From assembly GCF_022758295.1 (NCBI RefSeq), contig NZ_JALDWJ010000001.1:372001-436000 (forward strand): a stretch of 64,000 nt of DNA. Reading direction: 5' to 3'. Positions 1 through 8,217 of the stretch are shown here, piece after piece (position 1 is the first letter of the stretch; each line of letters opens with the position of its first letter). The notes under the pieces are model-generated. The model did not search any database, was not told the origin of the DNA, and saw nothing but the letters and a program-made list of their open reading frames with translations. Both the position numbers and the translations under genes were made by a program. The DNA is from Lysobacter sp. CFH 32150 (GTDB taxonomy: Bacteria; Pseudomonadota; Gammaproteobacteria; Xanthomonadales; Xanthomonadaceae).

Positions 1-1746
1 CAGGCCCGTGCGCGCGGCCTTGCGTTGGTCGACGACAACGCCGCCCTGGTCCCAGCTGATGTTGTTGTCCTCGCCACCATCGGACGGTCCGTAAGGCCAC
101 GGCTGGTTGTTCTGCTTGGTGTTGTAGGCATACAGGTCATTCAAGGTGAAGCCATCGTGCGCGACCATGAAGTTGACCGAGTGCCACGGCTTGCGGCCGT
201 CGTCGCCGTAAAGATCCGAAGACCCGGCGAAACGGTTGGCGAGCTCCGCTGGCGGCACCGCCTCCACGCCCATCTTGTTCTGCTTCTTGCGCAGCGAGTC
301 GCGATAGATGCCGTTCCACTCGGCCCACCCGGAGGGGAAACCACCCACCTGGTACGAGTTGCCGCCGATCGCCCACGGCTCGGCGATCAGGTCGATGCCC
401 GAGCCGCCACCTGCAGCGCGCGGCGGCAGTTCGGCCACGATGCGGTTAAGCGCATTGCCGGAATCCATCTTGTCGAAGTTGAAGCAGCCGTGCTGGCAGG
501 TGTTGCCCAGCACCGATGCCAGGTCGAAGCGGAACCCGTCGACGCCGAGGGTGTCGCGCCAGTAGGCGAGCGAATCGACGATCAGGTTCTGCGCGATGGA
601 ATTGCGGGTGTTGTAGTTGCCGCCGACGCCGGTGTTGTCCCACGAGTACTGGAGGTCGTTGGTGAGCGAGTAATAGGTCGGGTTGTCGAGGCCGCGCCAT
701 GACAACAGGTTGTACACCGTGAGGCCATCGGTACCGCCCCACGCCCCGCCTTCGCCGGAGTGGTTGTAGACCACGTCGATGTAGACCTTGATGCCGACAT
801 CATGGAAGGCCTTCACCATCGCCTTCCATTCACGGGTGGGTCCGCCAGGCGTCTTGTCCGACGAATAGCGGCGGTCAGGTGCGAAGTAGTTCAGCGTCAT
901 GTAGCCCCAGTAGTTGTCTCCGGTGGTGGAGGTCGGGTCGACGTCGTTGGTGTCGTTCTGGGTTTCCTGCACCGGCAGGAACTCGACCGCGGTGATACCG
1001 AGGCTGGCGAGGTACGGCGCCTTGAGTGCGGCGCCGGCATAGGTGCCGCGCAACGACGACGCCATCGCGGTGTCATCCTTGGTCAGGCCGCGCACATGCA
1101 CTTCGTACACCACGTCGTCCTTCAGCGCGCGCGTGGGCTTGGTGCCGTTGGAGGTGGTGATCGGCGCCAGCACGATGCCCTTGGGCGCACACGTGCCGCT
1201 GTTCTTGTTGCGATGCGTCGCACCGCTGGCGTAGATCGTGCCGTCGGCGCAGGCCGCGGTGTTCGGATCCTGGCTGATCTCAACCGCGTACGGATCGATC
1301 AGCAGTTTGTTCGGGTTGAAGCGATTGCCGCTGGCGTCGATGTCGGTGATGAAGCCGATGCCGCTGCCTTTGGTCCAGGTGCTGTTGTACGGCCAGTTCG
1401 GGCCCCAGGCGCGATAACCGTAGTAGACGGTGCCGGTGATGCCGTAGGTGTTCTGGAGCGTCGCCACCGATGCGGTCTTCGACCAGACGTTGGTGGCGGC
1501 GTCCTTGGTCAGCACGTAGCGCACCAGCTCCTGCGCGCCTGAGGGCGTCTTGTAGATCCATACCTCGATGCGCGTGGCGCGCGAGGAATAGACCCGAAAG
1601 GTGATGTTGCTCTGGGTCCCGTCGTACTTCGCCCCGAGGTTCTGGGCATTGATCGCCGCCCGCACGGCAGGCGCCGGCGCGAACAGGAACACGAACACCA
1701 GCAACAGGCCACCCACACTGCCGAACAGACGCATCAGGTCTCGCAT
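1..1746 (-). CDS. Secreted GH13 isoamylase-type debranching enzyme, 3' end missing (window edge)
   Basis: Hydrolyses alpha-1,6 branch points of glycogen or starch, probably in the periplasm or outside the cell. 582 codons are present; the C-terminal part lies beyond base 1. Residues 1-30 form a signal peptide (MRDLMRLF, hydrophobic run, then AVRAA). A CBM48-like N-terminal domain follows. The four GH13 catalytic regions are all visible: DVVYNH at 324-329, GFRFDL at 404-409 with nucleophile Asp408, DLIAEPW at 452-458 with acid/base Glu456, and VAHDGFT with Asp531. The start at 1746 is preceded by AGGGAG. Isoamylases of this subfamily usually have about 750 residues, so roughly 170 are missing. 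No amylose operon partner is visible. The family call is firm; isoamylase rather than GlgX-type specificity rests on the signal peptide and overall sequence character. Confidence 0.88.
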   Translation of the reverse strand, partial: MRDLMRLFGSVGGLLLVFVFLFAPAPAVRAAINAQNLGAKYDGTQSNITFRVYSSRATRIEVWIYKTPSGAQELVRYVLTKDAATNVWSKTASVATLQNTYGITGTVYYGYRAWGPNWPYNSTWTKGSGIGFITDIDASGNRFNPNKLLIDPYAVEISQDPNTAACADGTIYASGATHRNKNSGTCAPKGIVLAPITTSNGTKPTRALKDDVVYEVHVRGLTKDDTAMASSLRGTYAGAALKAPYLASLGITAVEFLPVQETQNDTNDVDPTSTTGDNYWGYMTLNYFAPDRRYSSDKTPGGPTREWKAMVKAFHDVGIKVYIDVVYNHSGEGGAWGGTDGLTVYNLLSWRGLDNPTYYSLTNDLQYSWDNTGVGGNYNTRNSIAQNLIVDSLAYWRDTLGVDGFRFDLASVLGNTCQHGCFNFDKMDSGNALNRIVAELPPRAAGGGSGIDLIAEPWAIGGNSYQVGGFPSGWAEWNGIYRDSLRKKQNKMGVEAVPPAELANRFAGSSDLYGDDGRKPWHSVNFMVAHDGFTLNDLYAYNTKQNNQPWPYGPSDGGEDNNISWDQGGVVVDQRKAARTGL

Positions 1747-1907
1747 CGCAGCACTCCCTGGAAGTCGAACGCGCGCAACACCCCCTGCGCCGACGCACTA
1801 TGCCCCGGTGTGCAGGTGCACCATTCGGGAAAGCGCACCTATGCATTCGTATTCATTGTGATCGGTAGCAACAATCACTGCAGTCCCGCAGGGCGGGCTC
1901 AAGCGCT

Positions 1908-1962
1908 GTCGCAGGGCGCCATCCCGAAGGAAGTTCCTCGGGATGGCGCCCCACGCTGCGAC
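1908..1962 (-). terminator. Long hairpin, probable terminator or palindromic repeat
   Basis: GGGCGCCATCCCG at 1914-1926 pairs with CGGGATGGCGCCC at 1939-1951. The inner AGGAA/TTCCT and outer GTCGCA/TGCGAC arms extend the stem. It lies just after the stop of the dehydrogenase gene at 1987 (read leftward) and before the isoamylase start. There is no clear T-tract, so it could also be an interspersed palindrome. Confidence 0.5.
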
Positions 1963-1986
1963 TCGTCCTACGAGCCAGGAAGCGGC

Positions 1987-3567
1987 TTACTTGTTTCTGA
2001 AGATCTCGTAGACATTCCCGTCGGCAAGCGACACCACGAAAAGATTTCCGTTCGGACCGGTCTGGATGTCGGTGACGATGCCGAAGTTGATTCCGAAAAG
2101 AAGGGTCTCGCCCTCGCCGATGTCATGGAATGTGGCGTTGTCCATGACGCGATCCTCCAGTAGTGGGTCGTCCACCGCTATCTTTCGGCGATTACCCGTC
2201 AGGTTGAACCGGAACAGCGGCCCGCCGAGCGTGTCGAATGTGGAAAAACCGACGAACAGATCGTCCCGATACTGTGGGCCGAGGGCCGCGCTGTTCAGGA
2301 ATCCGATGCCCGCCGGTGCGAGTACGTACTTCCAGGAAAACTCGGGCGCGCTGTAATGCGAGCCGGGCACCACGAAGAGTCGCGAAAGTGCCTCGGCCCC
2401 GGAATCTGCGATCCGCTCCGGGCCCCAACGGAACTGCTGCAGGTTCGGGAAATCCTCGTGGTGGAGCGATGTGGTTTCGATCTGCTTGTAGTCGCCGACG
2501 CGGCCTGGAGGACCCATGATCTGGATCCAGCCGGAGTTCATACCCGGCTCGACCAGGTTCAACTCGTCGAACGCGTCTTCACCGTTCTCCTGGTCCCAGA
2601 GGTGGCCGGAAACAGGATCGAACGCCATGCCGAATCCGTTGCGCAAGCCGTAGGCAAACGTCTTCTGGATGTTGGCGCCGACCTCGCCGCCCATCGCCGC
2701 GCCTGCCGCGAAGAAGGGGTTGTCGCTTGGCGTGGTGCCGTCGTCGTTCAAGCGGATGATCGCGCCTGTGAAGTGTGCGTCGTCCGGCGCTGGCCCACCG
2801 AACTGATCGTCGGGAACGGTCGGACCGAGGCCCGTGAGCGTCGGGCCCGAAGGCAAGTTCTGGAGCTGGCCGCGACGACCGACGTCACCGAACTGGATGT
2901 AGAGCTTGCCGTCGGGACCGAAACGGATCACGCCACCATCGTGGTTTGCGCGCGGCGGCTGCGTCTCGTCTCCCTGGCCTGCAGGCAAGGGCGCGCTGTC
3001 GTTCTGGAACGAACGCAGTTTGATCAGGTTCGTGTCGAACGTGAGCGTCGTCCCGTCCCAGACGAACCGGTCCACGCGATTGCCGAGCAATGGCGCGGCG
3101 AGAACCTCATCCGTGTCGGCGCCAAGCTCAGGCACGCCGGGACACTCGGTGGTCGTCGGAAAGAAGGGATTCTCCGCAGGCGGCGGTGCGGCGCGGCAAC
3201 TCCAGAAGAGATAGACGAAATGGTTCGTCGCGAACTGCGGATGCAATGCGATGCCGAGCAGGCCTCGCTCCGAAGCGTTGTTGACCGCAAGATCCAGGAC
3301 GGTCGAGTTCACGACGCCATTGACGACGCGCTTCACCTGCCCGGTGTTCTTTTCGATGACCAGCCAGTCCTCCGTCCCGAGGAAGGCGATGCCGATGGGC
3401 GTCGTCAGTCCTTCAACGGCCGTCCGCACCGACAGATTCTGGTCGACGAGCTCGGGGGCGGGCACCTGGGCATGCAAGGACCCCCCTGCGAGGAGGATCG
3501 CAAGAGCGCAAGCATGGAGAGAAGCGATTTTGACCGCGGAACGCGGTCGAGACAGACCGATGTTCAT
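1987..3567 (-). CDS. PQQ-dependent sugar dehydrogenase (GSDH family), secreted
   Basis: 526 residues with an N-terminal signal peptide (cleavage near GGSLHAQ, residue 33) and a six-bladed propeller of the glucose/sorbosone dehydrogenase family. Family-typical stretches are LTTPIGIAFLG near 55, ERGLLGIALHPQF near 101, RANHDGGVIRFGPDGKLY near 210, GLRNGFGMAFDP near 310 and the ending GPNGNLFVVSLADGNVYEI. These enzymes oxidise aldoses in the periplasm with PQQ and calcium and pass electrons to the respiratory chain. The substrate cannot be read from the sequence. The start at 3567 is the first Met of the signal peptide. The gene stands alone, with the hairpin at 1908-1962 downstream and a CapA gene upstream on the same strand. 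No PQQ synthesis gene is in the window. Confidence 0.85.
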   Translation of the reverse strand: MNIGLSRPRSAVKIASLHACALAILLAGGSLHAQVPAPELVDQNLSVRTAVEGLTTPIGIAFLGTEDWLVIEKNTGQVKRVVNGVVNSTVLDLAVNNASERGLLGIALHPQFATNHFVYLFWSCRAAPPPAENPFFPTTTECPGVPELGADTDEVLAAPLLGNRVDRFVWDGTTLTFDTNLIKLRSFQNDSAPLPAGQGDETQPPRANHDGGVIRFGPDGKLYIQFGDVGRRGQLQNLPSGPTLTGLGPTVPDDQFGGPAPDDAHFTGAIIRLNDDGTTPSDNPFFAAGAAMGGEVGANIQKTFAYGLRNGFGMAFDPVSGHLWDQENGEDAFDELNLVEPGMNSGWIQIMGPPGRVGDYKQIETTSLHHEDFPNLQQFRWGPERIADSGAEALSRLFVVPGSHYSAPEFSWKYVLAPAGIGFLNSAALGPQYRDDLFVGFSTFDTLGGPLFRFNLTGNRRKIAVDDPLLEDRVMDNATFHDIGEGETLLFGINFGIVTDIQTGPNGNLFVVSLADGNVYEIFRNK

Positions 3568-3714
3568 AGGTTCACCTCAGCACGATGCTGGAACTTGAGC
3601 TGCGACAAGTCGCAGAGTGCGGCAGTCGGGTTTCGCACGACGACTCGCGCACATGACGTGAATGCATGGTTCGCGCCGATCTGGTTCACCTGAATTGGGA
3701 CTGGAAAGCGAAGA

Positions 3715-4950
3715 TCACCAGTTCAAAACAAATGCGCCGTCCTTCACTTCCTCTACACCGCACCCCATGCGTCCGTATTCGCGACGCAATACTTCGCGGA
3801 GCCAGCGCCGATCATCGTCCGGCATCCGATCCACACGGAATCCGTGGACTCGCGTGGGCACCAGCGTGAGGTCACGCAGATGTCCATTCGCGGCATCGAT
3901 GCGGGGGAAATACATCAAGGCCAGCTCGCTGCGGAATTCCTCGTGGCCTTCGATGCCTTCGTAGTCGTTGAGGAAGTCGCCGCAGCCGTACAGGATCAGA
4001 TGCCCGCGATGGACTTCGACGGCTTTGGGATGATGCGAGGAGTGGCCGTGCACGAGGTCGACGCCAGCCTCGTCGATCAGCGCATGCGCGAACGCACGTT
4101 GCTTCAGTGCAATCGCATGGCCCCAGTTGCCACCCCAGTGCGCGGAGAACACGACGATGTCGCCGGCGCGCTTGTGTTTGCGAACATCGGAAGCGATCCG
4201 CGACACGGTGGCGGGCGAGAGATCCGGCAGGCGATGCACGCCGGACCGCGCTTCACCCGCTGCCCAGGACTCCGGGACGCCCGCATCTTCGGTCGCCGCA
4301 GCGAACACCAGTACGCGTCCCTGACCGGCCAGCGGCAGCACCGCAGGCGCACGCGCTGCACGCAACCGCGAGCCGGCACCCGCCACACCGATCCGTGCGG
4401 TACGCAACGTCGCCAACGTCTCCGCCAACCCTTCGCGTCCCCAGTCCAGCACGTGGTTGTTGGCCAGCACGCAGCAATCGATGTCCGCGGCCGTGAGCAC
4501 GGCGATGTTCTCTGGATGCATCCGGTAGTTGATGCCCTTGGACCAAGGCTGGTCATGGCGCGTAATGCTGGTTTCAAGATTGATGATGCGGGCATCCGGC
4601 CGGCGCAGCCGCCACTGCTTCAAGGCCTCGCCCCAGACATAGCTGGCTTCCACCTTGCGTGGAATGCGTCCGCTGACGGCTTCCGCCAACGCAAGATAGC
4701 GACGGGCATCGCGGACGAAACTCTCGTGCAGCACCGGACCGGACGGATGCGCCAGGATCTGGTCGATGCCGCGACCCAGCATGACGTCACCGCACAGGAA
4801 CAATGTCACGGTCATGTCGGCCCCGGACTCGCTCGATCCTCGCCGTAGGGAACGCTGCGCCTTGTCCCGCGTGCCACGCGCGAACATGCCACTCACCGCA
4901 CCCAGCGCGATGCGGGCCAACTGCCGCAGGAACTGCCGACGCCCTCGCAT
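3715..4950 (-). CDS. CapA/PgsA-type metallophosphatase-fold protein with Tat signal
   Basis: 411 residues of the CapA family, related to poly-gamma-glutamate capsule protein CapA and built on a metallophosphatase fold. The N-terminus (GRRQFLRQLARIALGAVSG) is a good twin-arginine signal, which supports the long start at 4950 over the internal Met46. Metal-site motifs are FLCGDVMLGRG (Asp55), NHVLDWG, VVFSAHWGGNWGH and the family hallmark VHGHSSHHPK followed by GDFLNDYEG. There is no glutamate-polymer synthase (capB/capC) next to it, so the reaction is unknown. In proteobacteria many lone CapA-like proteins have no capsule role. The ends are well defined; the role is not. Confidence 0.8.
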   Translation of the reverse strand: MRGRRQFLRQLARIALGAVSGMFARGTRDKAQRSLRRGSSESGADMTVTLFLCGDVMLGRGIDQILAHPSGPVLHESFVRDARRYLALAEAVSGRIPRKVEASYVWGEALKQWRLRRPDARIINLETSITRHDQPWSKGINYRMHPENIAVLTAADIDCCVLANNHVLDWGREGLAETLATLRTARIGVAGAGSRLRAARAPAVLPLAGQGRVLVFAAATEDAGVPESWAAGEARSGVHRLPDLSPATVSRIASDVRKHKRAGDIVVFSAHWGGNWGHAIALKQRAFAHALIDEAGVDLVHGHSSHHPKAVEVHRGHLILYGCGDFLNDYEGIEGHEEFRSELALMYFPRIDAANGHLRDLTLVPTRVHGFRVDRMPDDDRRWLREVLRREYGRMGCGVEEVKDGAFVLNW

Positions 4951-5016
4951 GTGGCGAGGGTAGCGGATCAGGTGTCAAGAAAAAGAAGAAACAGGGTGAC
5001 GGCCGGACTGCATTGC

Positions 5017-5988
5017 CTACCGTTGCGGCGGCAATGCCCGCAGCAACCCGCGCGTGATGATGATCGGCGCGACGGTCAGGTGGTCTTCGCCGTCGATCAC
5101 GTCCGAGGCGATCCGCAGGTGGGGATACCGGCGCGACGCCAACGCGCGTTCGAACCGATGCATGTCGCCGACCATGTCGCCTTCCGCGCTGAAGCGGGGA
5201 TCGTCCGACGCTGCGTTGGCCTGCTCATAGCCGCCGATACCGAAGTAGACATCCGCAGGCAGATCGGAATGGGCCGCGGCGTACTGTTGCTCCCGTGCGA
5301 ACATCACGTCGTGATCGAACCAAAGCGACGGACTGCCGAGGATGTAGTGCTGGAACATCGTCGGCTCGGCGAACAGAATGTGGGTACCTAGCAACGCGCC
5401 GTACGAATGCCCGGCGAAGATCTTCCGCTGCATATCGGAACGATAGCTGCTGGCGACCAGCGGAAAGACTTCCTGCGCGATGAAACGCCGATAGCGTTCG
5501 GCCTCGCCATGCACCGGCGGGTGACCCGAGGCATCGGGCTCCGCGTCCTTCGGCGCACCGGTGGTCGGGGTGTAATCGCGACGCCGGCTGAAGGCCGGCG
5601 TATCGCCCTTGGCATAGGACAGGCCGACCAGGATGAACTCCTGCACCCCCTTGCCATGGGCGCCAACACGCGCACCGATGGCACGGATCAACGGAAACGC
5701 GTAGTTGGCATCGGTCACGAACACCACCGGATACCGCCGATCCGGCTGCGTGCGATACGACTCCGGCAGGGCAACGAACAGCTGGTAGTCGCGTTGCAGG
5801 AGCGCCGAACGGAGCTCGACGACCTCGGTATCCGGGATCGTGTACGCCGGCGGTTGCGCGATCCCAGGCCCGGTCACGCTGGCGGCTGAGTCGCCGGCTT
5901 TGCTGCTGTCGGAAGAAAGCGAGGCGGGGACGCAACCCAGCAAGGCGATGGCAAGCAACGACGCGATCGCAAGAACGTGATGTGGCAA
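5017..5988 (-). CDS. Alpha/beta-hydrolase esterase lipoprotein (Esterase D/Fes-IroE type)
   Basis: 323 residues. Residues 1-19 end in a lipobox (LLGC, Cys19), so the protein is probably membrane-anchored. The rest matches the putative-esterase family that includes enterochelin esterases and esterase D: RYPVVFVTDANY near 86, EFILVGLSYAKGDT near 118, the nucleophile elbow GHSYGA (Ser195) and a late histidine in GEDHLTVAP. The insert DYTPTTGAPKDAEP near 139 is typical of IroE-like members, which cleave siderophore esters, but no siderophore genes are nearby and the substrate is unknown. An upstream fragment (6122-6253) may be a degraded membrane-protein gene. Confidence 0.78.
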   Translation of the reverse strand: MPHHVLAIASLLAIALLGCVPASLSSDSSKAGDSAASVTGPGIAQPPAYTIPDTEVVELRSALLQRDYQLFVALPESYRTQPDRRYPVVFVTDANYAFPLIRAIGARVGAHGKGVQEFILVGLSYAKGDTPAFSRRRDYTPTTGAPKDAEPDASGHPPVHGEAERYRRFIAQEVFPLVASSYRSDMQRKIFAGHSYGALLGTHILFAEPTMFQHYILGSPSLWFDHDVMFAREQQYAAAHSDLPADVYFGIGGYEQANAASDDPRFSAEGDMVGDMHRFERALASRRYPHLRIASDVIDGEDHLTVAPIIITRGLLRALPPQR

Positions 5989-6121
5989 GGGTGGGCTGCC
6001 CGGTGCGTAGAGAGGGCCGGTAACATAGCAGGTGACAGCGACGATGTAGATGCCGTGTTCCGGGCTTAACGGTCGCAGTTTTTAGGTGCCGATGAACAAC
6101 AGAAGGGACACGCTGGCGAAA

Positions 6122-6253
6122 GCCCTGCACTCGCGCGCTTCCTGACTTCATGCCGACGAAAGCGGAGATGTACCAGAAGACCTGCGTGCTCCGGTAGTAA
6201 AGGCCGTAGATCAGCGATATGAAGGTAGAGAGATGGGCTCCGTTGTTCCTTCC
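6122..6253 (-). pseudogene. Possible fragment of a membrane-protein gene
   Basis: One leftward frame of this otherwise gene-free stretch reads GAHLSTFISLIYGLYYRSTQ followed by VFWYISAFVGMKSGSA, which has the composition of membrane segments. It has no plausible start codon or ribosome site and overlaps the end of the NTF2-like gene. It may be chance or a remnant. Confidence 0.2.
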
Positions 6254-6254
6254 C

Positions 6255-7079
6255 TCAGGGCGCGCGCGGGAAGGTGCTCAGGGAACTGGGAAGCAAGCGC
6301 GACAGCGAGACGACCTTTCCGCTGGCGTCGCGCGTGAACGCAAAGCGCACTATTCCTTTGCCAGAGGACACTTGGCCGAATTCGAACAGCCCCGGGCCGA
6401 TCGGCTCTAACGGATAGGGCTTCCCGTCCGGGTCCACCATGACGAGCGCACCATCGCGCAGCGCGACCTCCAGTCGCCCGGCCTTGGGGGTCAAGTAAAT
6501 GCCGACGAAATCCATCAACACGCCGGCCTGCGCCAGTGACACCCGCGGCGATAGCGACGGAATTCGCGTGGATTGCGCGCCGGAGACCAGCCACCGACCA
6601 TCGCTGCGCTCGAGCAAGGTCAGGAAGCGATACCTACTGGTATTCGGGCCCACCGTCTCGGTCAAGTCGCTGTGCACCACCGCGATGTCGGGCGAGACGA
6701 AGTGCACGGTCTGCGAACCCCATTCCATGCGCGTGCTGGTGCCTGCAGTGAAACTGGCGGATTCCGCGAGCAGCCCGTCGCGGTCGAAGCTGGCGCCGCT
6801 GGCAAGGGTCAGCACCGTCTGCGACGCGGTGTGATCGCGCAGATAGGCCAGATCGCCGATGGCAAACGCGTGCCACCAAGCCTGGGTTTCGGCGATCGCG
6901 GCAGTTGACGCGGATTCCCCAACAGCATTCGAGGCGGTGCTGGCGGATGCTACAGCCAGGACCGCGGCGGACCCCGCAGACCGGGCGTGGTCAACGGTAC
7001 TGGCATCGGCGGCACTGGCACACACCGCGAATGCCACGAGGATCAAGAGGCGCCTGCACACAGGATGATGCGTCATCAC
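6255..7079 (-). CDS. Secreted NTF2/DUF4440-like protein
   Basis: 274 residues. A signal peptide (MMTHHPVCRRLLILVAFAVCASAADA) is followed by an alanine/serine-rich linker and an NTF2-like cone fold of the DUF4440/SnoaL kind at about 60-165 (ETQAWWHAFAIGDLAYLRDH, later LLERSDGRWLVSGAQSTRI). The C-terminal 100 residues (GIYLTPKAGRLEVALRDG, PYPLEPIGPGLFEFG) resemble the DUF3471-type beta domain often attached to serine hydrolases. No catalytic residues can be assigned. It probably binds or modifies a small molecule in the periplasm. The start at 7079 could be one codon downstream (Met-Met). Confidence 0.7.
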   Translation of the reverse strand: MMTHHPVCRRLLILVAFAVCASAADASTVDHARSAGSAAVLAVASASTASNAVGESASTAAIAETQAWWHAFAIGDLAYLRDHTASQTVLTLASGASFDRDGLLAESASFTAGTSTRMEWGSQTVHFVSPDIAVVHSDLTETVGPNTSRYRFLTLLERSDGRWLVSGAQSTRIPSLSPRVSLAQAGVLMDFVGIYLTPKAGRLEVALRDGALVMVDPDGKPYPLEPIGPGLFEFGQVSSGKGIVRFAFTRDASGKVVSLSRLLPSSLSTFPRAP

Positions 7080-7160
7080 AATTCCTTGTAGGTACGACTA
7101 CCAAATTACAACAAGCTACCCTCCTGTTCTCCCACGCCAACATGGGCGATCAGTTCGCCT

Positions 7161-8099
7161 TTATTGGTGCGCCAACGCGAAATCGATCGCCGCACACACC
7201 GCGGCCGCCTGTGCGGCGTTGCATTGCTCCGGCGTGGCACGGGGGCTGTCGGGGTACACCTCGGTGGTCGTCTTGTAGGGAGCGTCGGTGACACCCGCAC
7301 AGAGACCGAGCTGCTTGAGCGCGTAATTGATCACGCCCGGCGCGACCACGGGCGATCCGATGATCTCGCCCTTCTCGTCGGCCGGGGCGATGTGGGTGAC
7401 CTTGGCCACCGCCTTGATGATCGTCTGTTGGAAATCCGGTTGCGGGTGCTCGCTGTCGTCGACCAGATAGAACCCGTCGGGAATCCCTTCGGGCTCGAAC
7501 GGTTTGCCGTCGCGTGCGGCCAGCGCCGGACGGAACTCGGACTCGTCGGTATCGGTGGTCTCGTGCAGGTCGATATGCACGATCACACGATCGCGGATGG
7601 GCGCCACCAGGCGCATGAGGGCCGCCGACTCCTCAGCCGGACTGTCTTCGCGGAACGAACGGTTCGGATCGATCGCATTCGGGTTCCAACGGTGGATTCG
7701 CTCGTAAGCCCACGGGCTGACGCACGGCGCGACTAGGAGATTGACCCGACCTGCATAGTCCGTCGCGTGCAAATCGACGAACTGCAAGGCCCCATGCACG
7801 CCGCTGGTTTCGTAACCATGCACGCCGCCCGTGACCAGCACGACAGGCAAATCGTCGCGCCAGTCGCGGTTCCTGATCGCGAACAGCGGGTAGGTGTCGC
7901 TGCCGCCGTCCAGCCCGCTGTAATCCAGGCGGCCGTACTGCACCACATCGAAGCGCGAGCGCAGGCGTTCGATCACACCCAGCACGTCCGCCTCGTAACC
8001 GCGCTTGCGCGTCTGTTGCGACCGCCAGATCGCGACTTCGGCCGCGGTCCACGGAACTCCGGGCGTGCCGATCGGATACGGTGCTGGCGCAGTCATCAT
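7161..8099 (-). CDS. M14-family zinc carboxypeptidase-like protein
   Basis: 312 residues of the M14 metallopeptidase superfamily. The zinc-site pattern is HGYE (His94, Glu97) in VTGGVHGYETSG, with the third ligand in HIDLHETTDTDESEF (His179). The framework WAYERIHRWNPNAIDPNRSF is typical of the succinylglutamate-desuccinylase/AGBL-like M14 branch. A late TTEVYPDSP supplies a candidate catalytic glutamate. There is no signal peptide, so it is probably cytoplasmic. I chose the start at 8099 (ATGATG) because GGAAA lies 7 bases upstream and the longer reading (to 8255) adds a low-quality Arg/Ser-rich extension that runs into the next gene. The substrate is unknown. Confidence 0.78.
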   Translation of the reverse strand: MMTAPAPYPIGTPGVPWTAAEVAIWRSQQTRKRGYEADVLGVIERLRSRFDVVQYGRLDYSGLDGGSDTYPLFAIRNRDWRDDLPVVLVTGGVHGYETSGVHGALQFVDLHATDYAGRVNLLVAPCVSPWAYERIHRWNPNAIDPNRSFREDSPAEESAALMRLVAPIRDRVIVHIDLHETTDTDESEFRPALAARDGKPFEPEGIPDGFYLVDDSEHPQPDFQQTIIKAVAKVTHIAPADEKGEIIGSPVVAPGVINYALKQLGLCAGVTDAPYKTTTEVYPDSPRATPEQCNAAQAAAVCAAIDFALAHQ

Positions 8100-8217
8100 G
8101 TGGATTTTCCGGTGCATGCGAAGACGGCCGGCAACATAGCAGAACCCGACTGCCCGAGGGCACTGCCGGAATGAACGACGCCGACAGCGACAACGTGCGG
8201 TCGCTTGCTGGATCCCT

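Noticed and set aside
2356-3693. Rightward 445-codon frame across the sugar dehydrogenase
   Set aside because: Antisense shadow, unlike any protein family.
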